Assembly (NCBI GenBank): GCA_948099385.1
Contig: CANUEZ040000031.1
Span: 923,001 to 987,000 of the forward strand
Source: Fasciola hepatica
Lineage: Eukaryota > Platyhelminthes > Trematoda > Plagiorchiida > Fasciolidae
DNA: 64,000 nt
Direction of reading: 5' to 3'
In this document: in pieces, positions 50,501 to 62,727 of the stretch
Numbering within the stretch: the first letter of the stretch is position 1
Layout: every line of letters starts with the position of its first letter
Made by a program: the position numbers and the translations under genes
Notes under the pieces: model-generated
Seen by the model: only the letters and a program-made list of their open reading frames with translations
What the model was told of the DNA's origin: nothing
The model's database searches: none

Positions 50501-53500
50501 TACAGTAAACTAGATGTACCTTCTGATGCGATTGTGAACTGTATGTGCTCATAATTGACAACTTTCTTTCGGTATGCAGTAAAAAAGGAACATCATGCCT
50601 ACAAACATATCCTTAAGTACCCTAAGGCATTCTTGCAAATCCAGACCAAAGTTCCACTTTGCCTTCATCATAATTGGTTTTGTCTGGCTGTTCTCAGCTC
50701 TGAAATCATGAGAGCAATTTCAGACAAGGTGAGTGGAGAACAAATGTTGTTTATGATTTTGCAGTAGGATATACAAATGTTCAACGCTTGTTTCATGTAC
50801 CATTATTCGAGAAAGATTTATGACAGCTAACGAATACTTGGCCAGCAAGATGTAGTGGTGGGATTCTTACAGTTGAATCAGTGAACAAATATGTTGTTTG
50901 CCTCTGGGTTATCTTCAGAATGCGCTACACAAGGAAAGATTTGCATATGGATAGGTTTTCGCAGTTGCACCTTAATGTGCCCTATGCCACTATGTCTGAT
51001 GGAGTTTAGCACATGTGTAAATTGGACCATTTTAGAAAACGTAACATAAAGTCACTGTGACTCTCGCGGATGAAATTCAAGCATGTGAGTATGTTAGCAA
51101 CAGGTTATTCACAGGAAACAGTGTCTTCCAATTTACTGTTTATAGTAGGTTTTGTTCATTCACTATAGTGAGTGATTAGCTTTGGTTCAAAACTGCGAAG
51201 AATCTTTGAAACTTTATGGGGCACATTACTTTAGCTGACATTCAGAAGAAATCCAGAGAGTATGATCGAAAGACGCCATTTATATTTTCATGAAATCAAG
51301 TGCGCTCCAATTCAAGCCCGTTCCAAGTTGTGCACCCTGTGGGATGACAGTTAAAAATTCAAGTAACTACGACAACCCCTCTTTGAAGGCAATATTTCAA
51401 TGGGGAAATTCCAAAGTACCGCCCGATAAGCGCTTATATCACTGGAATTATTATGTTAGCTTTGATGTTACAAAAACTGCATCGTACAAAAACACCTATT
51501 TTTTATTTTGCAGTAGGACTGCTCCAAGCCCGAGGGCACGCATGGAAATTAATCGCTGATAAACAAAAAGGAAATAACTATCCTCAAATGGATCCATTTT
51601 TTCCAAAAACATGCACTCACTTCTCTATTTGTATTGGTTAGAATACAAACAAATACCGTTCCAATTACATTTCGGAAACTGCTAGATCGGAGGATTTGTT
51701 ACGCTGCAGTTTTCAGATGTAGTTCAATTTCAACTATTTGAAATTTGGATTCACACCCAAATTGTAAAACTGGTAAAAGCCGTCCTTTCAAATAAGCTGT
51801 CGATTACACACATAGCGCATAACCCATAAAGGTCAACGAATCGGAGGCATTTTCTTGCACAATGAAATCATCTGTCCGATTTAAATTCGTTGCCAAGTAC
51901 AGCAACTGGGTTTAATTGAATACCATTGAAATTACCTTTCGTTTTGCTCCCGTTTATTGCCTTTGGTAATCTGTCACCAGGTTTTCATCACCGTTCAATT
52001 ATACATAAACAGTGCGCGAACGTAGTTTAGCGCTATACCTGTATGCACAGAAATCACGCTGCCAGATTGGTCTCTAACCTTGAAAGGTGCACTTGGGTCA
52101 ACTCAGGAAACATTTTCTTTGTATGAGATTTGTATTGAGACACCTTGTTGGTAATATAATACTCACATTGTCACTATTTTCGTCCCGAAAAGCTTTGCCG
52201 AGTCCCCTCAAGTAGGTGTTCCAAAAAATACACTTTCGAGATTTTTCCAACACCACCTGTTATATGATAGAACCAGTGATAATGTTATTCACGGTGATGT
52301 GCATACAGTTTCTAGAAGCAACTATCTTGTTTACACATACAATTTTAGAAACGATTATCTGACTATTTTTTTCACAGTTGCAGCAAATCAACTCATCTCT
52401 CATTTCAACTAAACTCACAGGGACAAACTGCTTTGTGGATCTTTGCTGATCTTTTACTATCATCTATTCACAAACCATCATCCCTAAATAACGTTTTCTG
52501 GCGTCAATTACTAATGTCTGGTTACATAGCATGACTAAATTGTTCGCTTAATAGCAGGCAATTTCAGTAGACTGGAATCAACATTTTGACCCTCCCTAAT
52601 TTTCGGATTCGTGTCCAGCCTACGTATCCGTATATTGGTATTCCCTTCTTGTTATGGATAGGTATAATGAAATTTTATTATGTACTTGTGAAATCAATAG
52701 GACGTTTTTATTACTGTATTTCTTCACTTTATCTCAGGTTAAATCTTACGGTCCCAAGATCATACAATTAAATCCTTTTCTTACACAGACATCGAAAGTA
52801 ACAGCATCAATAGGTTCGAGATTATTTAGAAAACGTCTTGGTCAAACAGATTTACCTGTATATGCTTTTCACAATACTTCATTTTATTTTGAAAATTTCT
52901 GACTATCTAATGTCCATCTATGTCATATTTAGCCTAAGTGCAACATACTATGTTTGACCGCAGGAACACTCTTCCTCTTGCTCAAAGTGTCTTCTTTGTG
53001 CTGTCAAAAGAGCATGCTAATTCAACGGGCATCAAGCGTCAAACAACATATCAATACCCCATGAATCCAAAACACAGATCTCGCGGATGACTGCACAGTG
53101 ATAAAGTGCTAGGTTACAACAATGAGCCTGATAGATGGATAGTCCTGAAAGCGTTGGTCAAAGCCGAAACAAAAGTTAAACTGAATGACCAACACAAATC
53201 ATCAGTTGGGCATAAACTCTTCCGCATCGTCAATTCATCATTTCTAACCGAACTATATTGAACCCAAGCCCATGCGGCTTTTGATCGGCACATCTGATTA
53301 TGTAGCTTGATTAGTGGCTTTCAATTGCTATATCCAAAGGCAATAAACCGGTTCATTGGTTTTGGTGTGATCACCTATTCTCTACCTTTGCATCACCACT
53401 TTACATAAGGAAGTGTCCAACAAGTTCTGTCCGGTAGCTTGAACATTTGTTGTACTTGGTGTTTGATCAATAACAACACTGTGACACTATTCCTTAAGTC

Positions 53501-53522
53501 CACTTCCTCTATTTGATCTTAC
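47516..53522. other. No recognised gene
   Basis: AT-rich sequence with one (TA)n tract at 50433. Short frames only; no motif, repeat pair or RNA gene was recognised. If the minus-strand cluster at 53523 is a gene, its further exons would lie here. Confidence 0.45.
50433..50457. repeat. Short (TA)n tract
   Basis: About twelve perfect TA units in a neutral AT-rich context. Confidence 0.95.
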
Positions 53523-53775
53523 TTGTCTACAAACCAACTCTCTTTTAACCAACACGCCGAGGTTTGCATGGCGGGCCATATTACTTCTGTTCTTGGTAAT
53601 GGAGGCGGAACTTCTGGGCTACACTTTGAATTCGTACACAAGAATGTTCGGTTATCTTCCTCGTGACACTTCCCTTCACATTTTAGATGTAAATTGGAGT
53701 AGTTACCCAGAGCTAAGCATTGCTGGCTACCGTTTGTTGCAACACAAACGGTTTCGCCTCCATATTTAAGTGACA
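53523..53775 (-). other. Candidate coding exon, Cys-rich, with strong donor
   Basis: The minus-strand frame reads SLKYGGETVCVATNG at the start, then CEGKCHEEDNRTFLCTNSKC, with several cysteines and three N-glycosylation-type sites (NGS, NYS, NRT). The 3' edge is a consensus-like donor (CAA/GTAAGAT at 53523/53522). The 5' edge follows an acceptor (gaagaatag) ending a possible 41-nt intron (53816-53776) whose removal restores the frame to the next upstream open segment. Early residues alternate hydrophobic and polar, as in a beta strand, but no family is recognised. If real, the gene continues to lower coordinates. Confidence 0.28.
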
Positions 53776-53816
53776 CTATTCTTCGAGTTTATCATTACAA
53801 CTTATAAGCTCATTAC

Positions 53817-54195
53817 AATTCAATTTTGCTCCCTTCCTCTTTATTGGTGAACTCCCGATTCTGAAAAATTCCTCAGATTTTAAAAATGTCAGCAAGATTA
53901 TTTTACCATGCTGTGCAACAAAAATGTACTTTTCCCTTTTTCTCCAAGACAGCTTGAATGAGCTTCTAAAGGGGTTACTACTAGATGATTTTTCAATCTG
54001 CACGTCCTGAAACGCGTTCAGTTGGGTTTCATTTTTAGATGAGGACCTCGGTATCAAACGACTCACGATACCACGCCAAATCCTAATGTCTATACTTAAC
54101 AGCTCTCTGAGGCTTTGTTCAGTGCTGTTAAATTTCTCGAAATTCGAGCAGTAATTGGCCCCTGATGTTGGAATAGTGGTTATCCAATTGAAAAC
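53817..54195 (-). other. Candidate coding segment upstream of the 41-nt intron
   Basis: A minus-strand frame stays open for about 125 codons. It starts near WITTIPTSGANYCSNFEKFN and SLRELLSIDIRIWRGIVSRL, then passes a Ser-rich basic part and KYIFVAQHGKIILLTFLKSE before reaching the putative donor at 53816 (AATT/GTAATG, phase 1). Joined to 53775 the reading becomes KGAKLNLSLKYGGETV without a stop. The 5' end is unresolved: the splice site that best links it to the open segment at 54241-54495 is out of phase. No homologue is recognised. Confidence 0.25.
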
Positions 54196-54240
54196 TCTGA
54201 TGTGTTATCGTATAGATTATAAAAATCCTTTGCCAGTCGA

Positions 54241-54495
54241 TTAATAACCCATCGACCTCACGGTCTCCTCCATTCCCAGTACAATCTGCCGATATGAAAG
54301 TGAGTATTTTTTAACACCCGTTTTCAAAAAGCACATTGCTTCCTGGAATGTCATTACTGACTCCAACATCAGCGCGTGTTTTGATTTGCAAGAATCAAAG
54401 TAAAGGTCCAACGATAAACTTTGTCCTTGTTTCACATACCGAATCTTATCAATCACCCAGTCACTTATCACGAATTCACAATCGCTTTTGTTCAA
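54241..54495 (-). other. Candidate coding segment in the same minus-strand cluster
   Basis: Eighty-four open codons on the minus strand read CEFVISDWVIDKIRYVKQGQ, LYFDSCKSKHALMLESVMTF and LSYRQIVLGMEET, ending at a TAA just after a donor-like GTGAGG (ACC/GTGAGG). Composition is protein-like, with few rare residues. It lies in line with the open segments at 53523-54195 and 54986-55200 on the same strand, but an exact joined model could not be built. It may be a decayed gene rather than a live exon. Confidence 0.2.
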
Positions 54496-54899
54496 AAATA
54501 TTCCATGCAGAATATAGCGTCACCGTTTGTCTTTTTGACTATTTGCAGACCGCGATCTAGTAACCAATGATCTGATTGTTGAACCTCTCCAGTTTCTGTC
54601 CCACTTTAATAAAACGTCTCCCTCATCGCATTCTGACTACCCTATAGAAATTTCCTAATGTACCGCTACATGTCATAAGATGGCTGGTAAATGGATGTAA
54701 ATTGGATGCATATTGGCGTTCTTCGTCTTCGCTCGGGTTGTCCCCAAATACCACTGGCAGCCAAAGACTAATGTGATACCCGTCAATCGTTTTCTGATCA
54801 GTTGATTAATCGTTATTGCTCGGGTGAATCTTTTTGTTCTGTTTCAATTCATTCAGAGTTTAGCTGTGGATTTCACCATCAGTTCCCAAATGCATCTGA

Positions 54900-55195
54900 C
54901 GAAATAGCCACTTGGCTTGCATGATTTCTTTTATGAGTTGCTCATTTTCGAAAAATGATTTAAAGCATAATATTGTACATCTTTGCTAATGGATGGGGCT
55001 ATTCATCTTTGGTACATTCGAGTCACATAGCATCATTTGGAATTTTAACACAGCCAAGCAAATGAGGAAGCACATCACGAAAGATGCTTTCAGTGGCAAT
55101 TAACGTGGTAAAATAGGCCAAACCCGCTTGCAAGTGATCTATGGAATCTAAATAATTTACCACCTTAACCACTTCCAGTGGGTCAACAACTCAAC
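54900..55195 (-). other. Candidate coding segments around a second 41-nt intron
   Basis: Minus-strand reading from about 55190 gives VVDPLEVVKVVNYLDSIDHL, LAYFTTLIATESIFRDVLPH and LLGCVKIPNDA, then a donor-like GTGACT at 55026 and an acceptor (ccatccattag) at 54986. Removing these 41 bases joins NDA to IKDVQYYALNHFSKM before a stop; another frame continues as FFENEQLIKEIMQAKWLFRQ. The composition suggests a helical protein. The stop soon after implies either a further splice, a frameshift or decay. No family is recognised. Confidence 0.22.
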
Positions 55196-56105
55196 TTGTT
55201 TAGGTTAGACATTGTGATTGCCTCTTGGTCTGTATCCACCCCTAATCAGCTGAAGTCGGCTACGAAAACACTCATTGATTGGCAAACCTAACGAGTAAGT
55301 GTATCCAAAGGTATACGACGGTATTTTATCCGGAATGTAGGACCGTGATTGCACGGAAAAGTAGCCAACGTTTTGAAGTGTCCGAGAAGTAGACACAAAA
55401 TGTCAGCTGAAATCATACAAAACCTTATTGAAACGGTAAGAAACTTCTGAGACAAACAAATAAACCCTACCCCGTGGAACACAATCTCCCGGTTGGGCAG
55501 AATGAGGTGATTTTCATCCCTTCTTCCTTCTTGCTCCATTGAAAAAGAGAAACTGGTTGTTCAAATTTTCACAACAAGGGTTGAGTAAGTTTATTTCAAA
55601 CACTTCAGGTTTGCTCGAAGTAGGAAACAACTTATATTACCATCCACACTATTGTACTCACGGAAAGCAAGTTGAAGTCCATGTGAATCGCACCGAATAA
55701 AACAAATTTCTCTTGTCATTTCGCAGGAGAATTTATTCATACATGAACAACCAAATTCAAAAGATAACATATTGTCTTAGTCCGAGTCATTGAAGTTGAC
55801 TCATTCCTTGAATTTGGTTTGGGTTCTCCCAAGTAGGATATGAAAATACGTGGTGATTAAATCATTATTGTACATTACTGATGTGACTAACATGAAGAGC
55901 ACAGCAAGGGGGAGGTACTTGGCGTCAAGTCAAGAAGTACGCCATTTATTCATACTGGAAAGAAATTAGTACACTTTTCCACTAAAAAATCTGGAACTTC
56001 CACCAGTCGACTTTTTAATATTACCTAATAAAAAAACAATCGACGATGATCATTATCCACAAAATGTTTGCAATTTGTCAGTGTTTTTCTGCTTCTCCTC
56101 TTCAG

Positions 56106-56175
56106 ACCATGTAAGAACCGATTGCATTACCGTTATTTTCTCTGGCTGATTTTAGATGCTCTTTCCAAACTGAGT
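56106..56175 (+). other. Candidate 70-bp internal exon (plus strand)
   Basis: A very strong acceptor (ttttctgcttctcctcttcag, ending at 56105) is followed by an open segment reading PCKNRLHYRYFLWLILDALS and then KLS, with a good donor (GAGT/GTAAGAA) at 56176. The frame stays open across the whole exon. This is the best paired splice signal I saw on the plus strand. The peptide has a hydrophobic helix (YFLWLILDAL). No partner exon or homologue was recognised. Confidence 0.28.
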
Positions 56176-59100
56176 GTAAGAAGTAATATTTTTTTCCAAA
56201 TCTATGGAAGAGATTTGACGAAAATGGATATAAGGCACGGATTGTCTGCTTTCAGAAGTCCACCATTTGGTCTGTCCCTATTTCTGTTAAACTCGCCAGT
56301 CCATAAAATTAGCGGAAAAAAATGGGAGAGCTGCTGCAAGCTTTGTAGCTTTAAAGTTGTTTCTACAAATGATTCCCTCATAATTATTAGGCTTCAGGTG
56401 GAATTGTGAAATGCAGCAAAAGGTTTTCCGAATGATACCTGGGTGATTTAACCTGGCATATGAAGATTATCAATTATTAAATGTGGTCTAGTAAACCCTG
56501 AAACCGAAAATGATCAACTGATGATAGTTGTATGAAGTTTACTCATAACGCAAAGCTTTACGAGCTTCGGCTAATAAAGCAATAGCTGAATATTCTTCCT
56601 GATATCTGTTTGTATTCTACTGGTTAATGATGCTGTACACAGGCCTCACCTCATTAGGTTCTCTTACACGAATCTGTCATTGTGATAATTCTAACCTCCA
56701 GGTTGAGTGACTAGTGAGAGGAATTTACAGCTGAGAAAAAGGTGTTTGAGTAGTAGCTTGTCTGCTTGTTGCTCACACGTGATCTTCTACAGTATTGGCA
56801 GTTATGAATGAAATGATTTTTTCCATTTATTTGAAATGAATGATGGTCAAGTGGTTTGCTATGTGGATTGCAGTTAGCTAGAACCTGATCAGTGTGAGGG
56901 TAGGTAATGACAGGAGGAAGAGCTACTGTTTCACTTGTTACTTCTAGACGAACTTCGCAGACGAACGTTTACAACTATGTCATTATCATATATATTCAAC
57001 AGGGTGATATGAACTTGTGAATGAACCAATGAGTGCACCGTGCCTTATGAATTAATATTTACCTGTCAAGGTATCTTGACTTACTTATGAGTAAATCACA
57101 TGTCATCTTCAAGAATTTATAGGATATGCTAATATTCTAAACTTGAACTTCTCTGAGTATCTCCCATAACTTGTTTAGCTTCCTAATAATCTAGCAGGTC
57201 TGTTCTAGGTGCTATTATTAAACGAAAATCCTCGGTTCGATCAGTATAATCGACAGTTGTTCTGTGACCATTTCACAAGCAGATTCCAGTGTATTGAGCA
57301 GAGGTTTGAAGTATATAAACTTGTGGATAATAGATCAGAATTGGTACAGGGAACTGTTCTTTATCTATGTTTGTATCTCACCTGAACTAGTGACCTGCCT
57401 ACCAGTGCATCAAATATACACGGCTTTTACTATTTGTATACTGGAGTGTACTGATCCCTGACACACGCGAAATGACTGCATACAAAATCTTTCTACGAGC
57501 TACTCATAGAGTATGGAAAGATCTACGCAAGTGTTACTTTATTGCCATGACACACTCTACTTTACCATCCCCACATCCTTGTTAGCACGTGCGAATTCCT
57601 CTCTACTCCGTACGGGACCCAATTCTCAATGGGCTGAAAGCAAGTACCAGCTGAATATCTTGACAATTATTGATTGGTAATTCGTTTTATTCATTTATTA
57701 AATCCACATATGTTGAACTTGTAGATCGTACTTGGCTAGAATGTGGCCTATTGTCTGTAATATGACCGTTGATTCCGCTGAGATTATTGTACTCTTTCTG
57801 GGTAATATTCAGTCGTGGGTCAGTGGTGCGTTTCAATTCAACCAAGGTCGCTTGGAATCCAAAAAGTCATCAAATTTACCGAAGTAAATAGGATGTTGTA
57901 GTGATTTACCGGTATGCATTAGAAGTGGTGAATTCAGTTCACGACAAAGTTCCGTTAGTCCAAGTTCGGATGAAAAATACAGCGTTGATTTTCACTCAAC
58001 GAATATCAATATGCAAAAACAATGCTTTCAGTTTGAGGCTATGATAAAGTCATATGTCCAATGCTTTTGCATGTCTAAGGTTCGGATAAAAACGTTTGTC
58101 TACCAAGATTTGACTTATGTAATGACTATTCACTGCGCTCGCAGTCCCACTTTCGACTATCTGTGTTTTTCTGTTCATCACTACAGTCCGTATATGAAGC
58201 AGTTTCTGGTGACTGAGAAACTCGTGGAAAGCACACCCGTTTTTCAAGTTAGTACAGAAGATTGTATAAATTATTTAAATGTCACTGTCGATCAATGCAA
58301 ATGTAAACGGAATACCTCAATTTTCTAGGGAGTGGGGATATCCGATCGTTCGACTAGGCAGCAGAAGATATACAGTGAGCTCCGTGAGACCTAATCACCA
58401 GTTCAAGACGAAATCGGTTTTTAATTAAGGAAAAATAACAATTCAGAGAAAGTGTGGTAATAGTTCGTAAAATTGCATGCACGCCTGGCCTACGGAGGCT
58501 CGCCATTTTTGTGTAATCTTTGAGTGAGATGGAAGACCAAAGTTGACACGCATGAAGTGTATGAGAAATTTGACGGTGAATTCCATGTAGAAACAGCGTT
58601 TGCCCAAGAGAAGACGAGGGACATAGACAAGTCAGCACAGATGACGCATTGAAGACGACCTGAACACAAAGCAAGGTAGACTTACTATTTAAATAGAAAT
58701 GTAAAAGTCATAAGTTGCTAGAATAAACAAAATGGAAAACCATTCAGCATAAATGCGCACACAAGTTGAGACGGTCGATGGACGATGACTGGGCTTCACT
58801 AGAACCTAAACCAGAATACACGAATATTGATGTGTAATCGAAAGGGGAAGAACCAATTGCATTGAACCATATGGAAAGTGAGGCAGGAAGTTCCCTCCTG
58901 AGGGTTTGATAAACAGATTGATGAACAAAACACCAGTTATGAAAAAGCAGTAATTCATTTGTTGAAAAACGAACATGTTTCGGTTCTTCGTAGTGCGTTT
59001 TCTAATTACGTACGCGCAACTCCTTCGTCAACAATGTTTGACCAAAACTTGCTTACTGCGAGCAAAGACACTAATGGTTTGATTGAATGCGTTCACAAAA

Positions 59101-59540
59101 GCGAAATTCCGCTAGTCTGGAGTTTCGGAAGCATTTCAAAGCCTATCATACTTCCATTTTGTTGAGTGCATAAGGCACTGACATATGTGAAAAAAGATAT
59201 TCTATAAGATGTTGGTTGTAATGAGCGAAAAATGCAGATTTTAATAAATAATGTTCGTTAATAACCACTTTTAAGTTGAAGATCAAAGCCCGATGGCAAT
59301 GTGATCCTGTATAACTTGTGAAACTGATGAACACCTGATAAATTCTGTGATAGCGATGCACTATGGATGACCCAGAAATTAGCCTCAGCAGCCGATAGCC
59401 TGCAGACTCATTGCTTGTGTGAATCGTTCTGAAGATGAACCCGGAAAATCCACTAAATCCGGTTTATTGAGTGAATTATGTAAACATTCCTAGGGATTCG
59501 ACGTTTAGGCGTATGTTCCAGAATGAAAAGACCTTCATGA
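56176..59540. other. No recognised feature
   Basis: Unassigned AT-rich DNA. The 105-codon frame at 58011-58328 and the 106-codon frame at 58674-58354 carry no known motif. Confidence 0.45.
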
Positions 59541-59650
59541 AGTATCTATCAGTTTGTATTCAAACTACCGGAATACCGCCTCAGATATTCCCACATTACG
59601 TGTAACTTAGCTTCCATTTTTAAAGAATGCCCAATCCGACTGGATGGATC
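59541..59650 (+). repeat. Direct repeat, copy 1
   Basis: The sequence from agtatctatcagtttgtatt through attcccacattacgtg and gaatgcccaatcc is present again at 61024-61132 in the same orientation, 1483 bases away. Identity is high at the start (about 35 bases nearly perfect) and falls towards the end. The copies flank the inverted repeat at 60479-61000, so all may belong to one composite element. No coding frame is conserved between them. Confidence 0.88.
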
Positions 59651-60126
59651 AGTTTATTGATGGAGACTCATTCCATCGGACGCACTTTTTCGCACCTTGC
59701 ACTATTATTCAATGTGTTTGTTGTGTTATTTTGAAATCGCATGATAGCTTCTCAATCCAGTACCCCTACTGCAGAAGGATGACGAATTTAATTTAGGGTT
59801 CATTTGAAAGAACTTGTGAATAGGGCGAACATAACAGGATGACGAAAATAAAGTACTTTCAATAACACTCATCACTGTTTAACTTTGGGGGCGAGTTTAG
59901 AAATCCTCATGGACTAGATCATATCACATAGATCTACTCCTCGCTGTAAGTAATCTTCCATAAAACGTTCTGCAAATTTAAACCAATTATCTGTCGTCCC
60001 AAGCAAACCTAAAAATGTTGACTTCAGCATAATTCTTGTGGCCAAAGACATTAGTCATTAAAAGAATTAAATTTACTTGAGAAAACATAAACCGTGGTTT
60101 CATTCAAGTATATTGAAAAAAATCAT

Positions 60127-60379
60127 TCAACTGGACAGTCTGGTTGAAGAAGGGAATCTCCATTTGAGACTCTCTGCTGTGCGGTCGAAAGGCTTTGTAT
60201 TGGAATGACTATCCATTGAAAGGTTCTGCATTAAAAGCGTTAGATAACTGAAAAACAATTCACTTTGAAACATGGGATTGATCTGCGCTATGATGTTACC
60301 AAGTTGTTTCAATCTTTGGACAACGTTATGTTCATCTTGTACTGTAGTGTAATGCTTCTTTTTATTCATTTCAAAGTCT
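60127..60379 (-). other. Candidate terminal exon (minus strand)
   Basis: A pyrimidine-rich acceptor on the minus strand (tttctgtcctaccaaag, ending at 60380) precedes 83 open codons reading DFEMNKKKHYTTVQDEHNVV, RLKQLGNIIAQINPMFQSEL and LFFSYLTLLMQNLSM, ending at TGA near 60127. The composition is protein-like with a central amphipathic stretch. No clear poly(A) signal follows within 150 bases. It lies just outside the composite repeat at 60479-61000. Unrecognised. Confidence 0.22.
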
Positions 60380-60478
60380 CTTTGGTAGGACAGAAATGTA
60401 GTTCTTCATATTTTTACTCAGGCCAGAATGAATAATATGACAGCAAATGAATATTTACATGATATGACTCGTCACACG

Positions 60479-61000
60479 TTGGAACATTCAAACCATTGAA
60501 AGACATGGAAGCACTGTTCAGCTGTTTCATCTTTATTAGGAGTGATCAATAGTGCTTATCCACCAGGCTCTAGCTGGAACTAAAACCCTGCATAAACGAT
60601 TGTGAAGCAAACACCTTACCCACAGGACAATTCAGGGTGAATTCCATTGGTGTATTGAATTTACACACGATATAGAGTCATTCTGACACTGAATGTTATT
60701 CTTAGGAGAGTATTTCCTGAACTGTTGTGATCTGATGTTGGACGATTTCCTTGTAGGAGCCTAAGTATAACGAAGGTCTTCCGGTAAACAACCTACATAC
60801 ACTGATTACCATGCATGTGTTTGTTGTACGAAATTCGAGTTTCACGTTGTATGGTTCATAATGCAGTGTAAACGGTTTAGCCATTGGAATTCACTAAAAA
60901 CATAAAACACGGTACGACTGATTCATCCTCTTTAGGAATCAATGATAATGAAGCAGTTGTACAGTGCTTCCATGAATTCTAATGATTTGAACGTTGTCAA
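60479..61000. repeat. Imperfect inverted repeat
   Basis: The left arm (60479-60550) contains attcaaaccattgaaagaca, tggaagcactgttcagctg and tttcat. The right arm (60936-61000) contains the reverse complement of a close relative (atgaagcagttgtacagtgc, ttccatgaattct and aatgatttgaacgtt). A second pair nearer the centre is gtgaattccattgg (60637-60650) against ccattggaattcac (60881-60894). The inner spacer is about 230 bases, and the arms are unequal because the right one has lost sequence. The layout suggests a foldback or MITE-like element, but no target-site duplication was identified. Confidence 0.75.
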
Positions 61001-61023
61001 TGCAAAATAAAAGACAGTCAAGA

Positions 61024-61132
61024 AGTATCTATCAGTTTGTATTCAAACTACCGGAATAAGGACTAAGATATTCCCACATTACGTGCAACGTAGGTTTTGT
61101 TTTTTAAGAATGCCCAATCCCACTGGACAGAT
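61024..61132 (+). repeat. Direct repeat, copy 2
   Basis: This is the second copy of the repeat at 59541-59650, with the shared blocks agtatctatcagtttgtatt, caaactaccggaata, gatattcccacattacgtg and agaatgcccaatcc. The copies differ by substitutions and small indels in the middle. An open plus-strand frame (61083-61403) begins inside this copy but its start is not open in copy 1. Confidence 0.88.
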
Positions 61133-61911
61133 CCTATACCACGGCAATCCGTTTGATGACAACAAACAGAATACAGCTAATACCCAATCCATTCAGCACA
61201 TAGTGAAATTATGGAGAGTTGCGCGAACCCAGGAGATCAAGATCGTCCTCCCACGGATTCCAGACAACATGTTGATAACCCTTAGCATGAGTGAATTGGA
61301 TAATTCCGCGATCAGTCCTGGTGTTGATGACCAAACTCAAATTCCAGGTATTCTGTTTTGCCCAAAGCCACTCCTTCGCTGGTTGAGAAAACAATCTTTC
61401 TAGAATAAAATTCTCGCAATCATTTTGGGTACTTCGGTACTTCGGTCCTCAAGATCATCTTCTACTTAGAAGATATGTTTACATTCGCATAACAATTTTT
61501 GAAATTAGCCATACTCATCATTACTCATCATCAGTCCAAGCCCTAAACAGTCCCATGACTCGCAGGAAATACTACGGGGTTTGTTTTCAAACTTCTATTT
61601 CACAGAATATTTTAGAGTTATAGGGACCGAGATTTTTTAAAAGAGACGTCAAATAATGAAGATCGAATTGGCTTTACTCAAAAGCTATCATTCGAAAGTC
61701 GTGACAAACCACTTCGTAGAACATTTTTTCCGTGAACCGTTAGAGAACACTGCGTTGACGGCCCGTTACTGAGAAACGCTCTAAATTTGCCTTATATTCA
61801 ATGGGTTGAACAATTTTTTCTTCGCACAGCAACAGCTCAATCACCTAAATTAAACCAAACTGAAACAATTTTGTTTCTAACGATGTTAAAATTTCATTTC
61901 GATTACACCTC

Positions 61912-61930
61912 ATATATATATATATATATA
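61912..61930. repeat. Short (TA)n tract
   Basis: About nine TA units, about 0.7 kb from the long tract at 62629-62721. Confidence 0.95.
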
Positions 61931-62627
61931 GTTATGTATTTTATCATTTTCTAAGGCATCATGTTGCTTTATAAGCGCGTTTTACGTTACATAATACGTG
62001 AACAGTTCACGGGTTTACTCATCACTCTGTCACTTCAAAGTTTACAGCCATACTGTATTGCAATCTTTCTTTACAGCCGTGCGGAGGCTCGAAATCTAAA
62101 CCTCAACGTTTTTGTCACTGCACTTCAACATTTGCCACCACACTTCAACAGAATTACCAGACATGGTGTCGGACTGGTCCATCCAGGTGGGAACGTGCTC
62201 AGGTTTGCCCGTCGGACTCAGCTTATTTTACTCCTTTGGTAGTAACTCCTTTCCTTATTGCAATTAAAGTTTGAACTTGATTTACTGATTCGTGGTAGTA
62301 AAGTTTCTTAATTTACTGATGGTAGCTCAACTGAACTTCGCTACATTGACGTCCATCTGCTCGCTAAGTGGACATCTTTATTCTTTCAGCTGTCTGGAAT
62401 TTCCAAAGTTGATGACCTTTGTTCTTGGCTCTCACTTCGCTGTTAGTCTTTTTCTTGCAGTCTGTTTACGCTCACCGTATTGTTTTAGAACCAAGAATAA
62501 ATGACAAACACCGTCATTCGGATGGAGTCTGTTCTACTGCCCGTGGCCGCGCTCTGCCTATATGGAGCGCACAGGTAGAGAGACAAAGTTTCTCTAAGAC
62601 TGACAAACTCAGACATCAGGATAGTCG

Positions 62628-62727
<100 letters not shown>

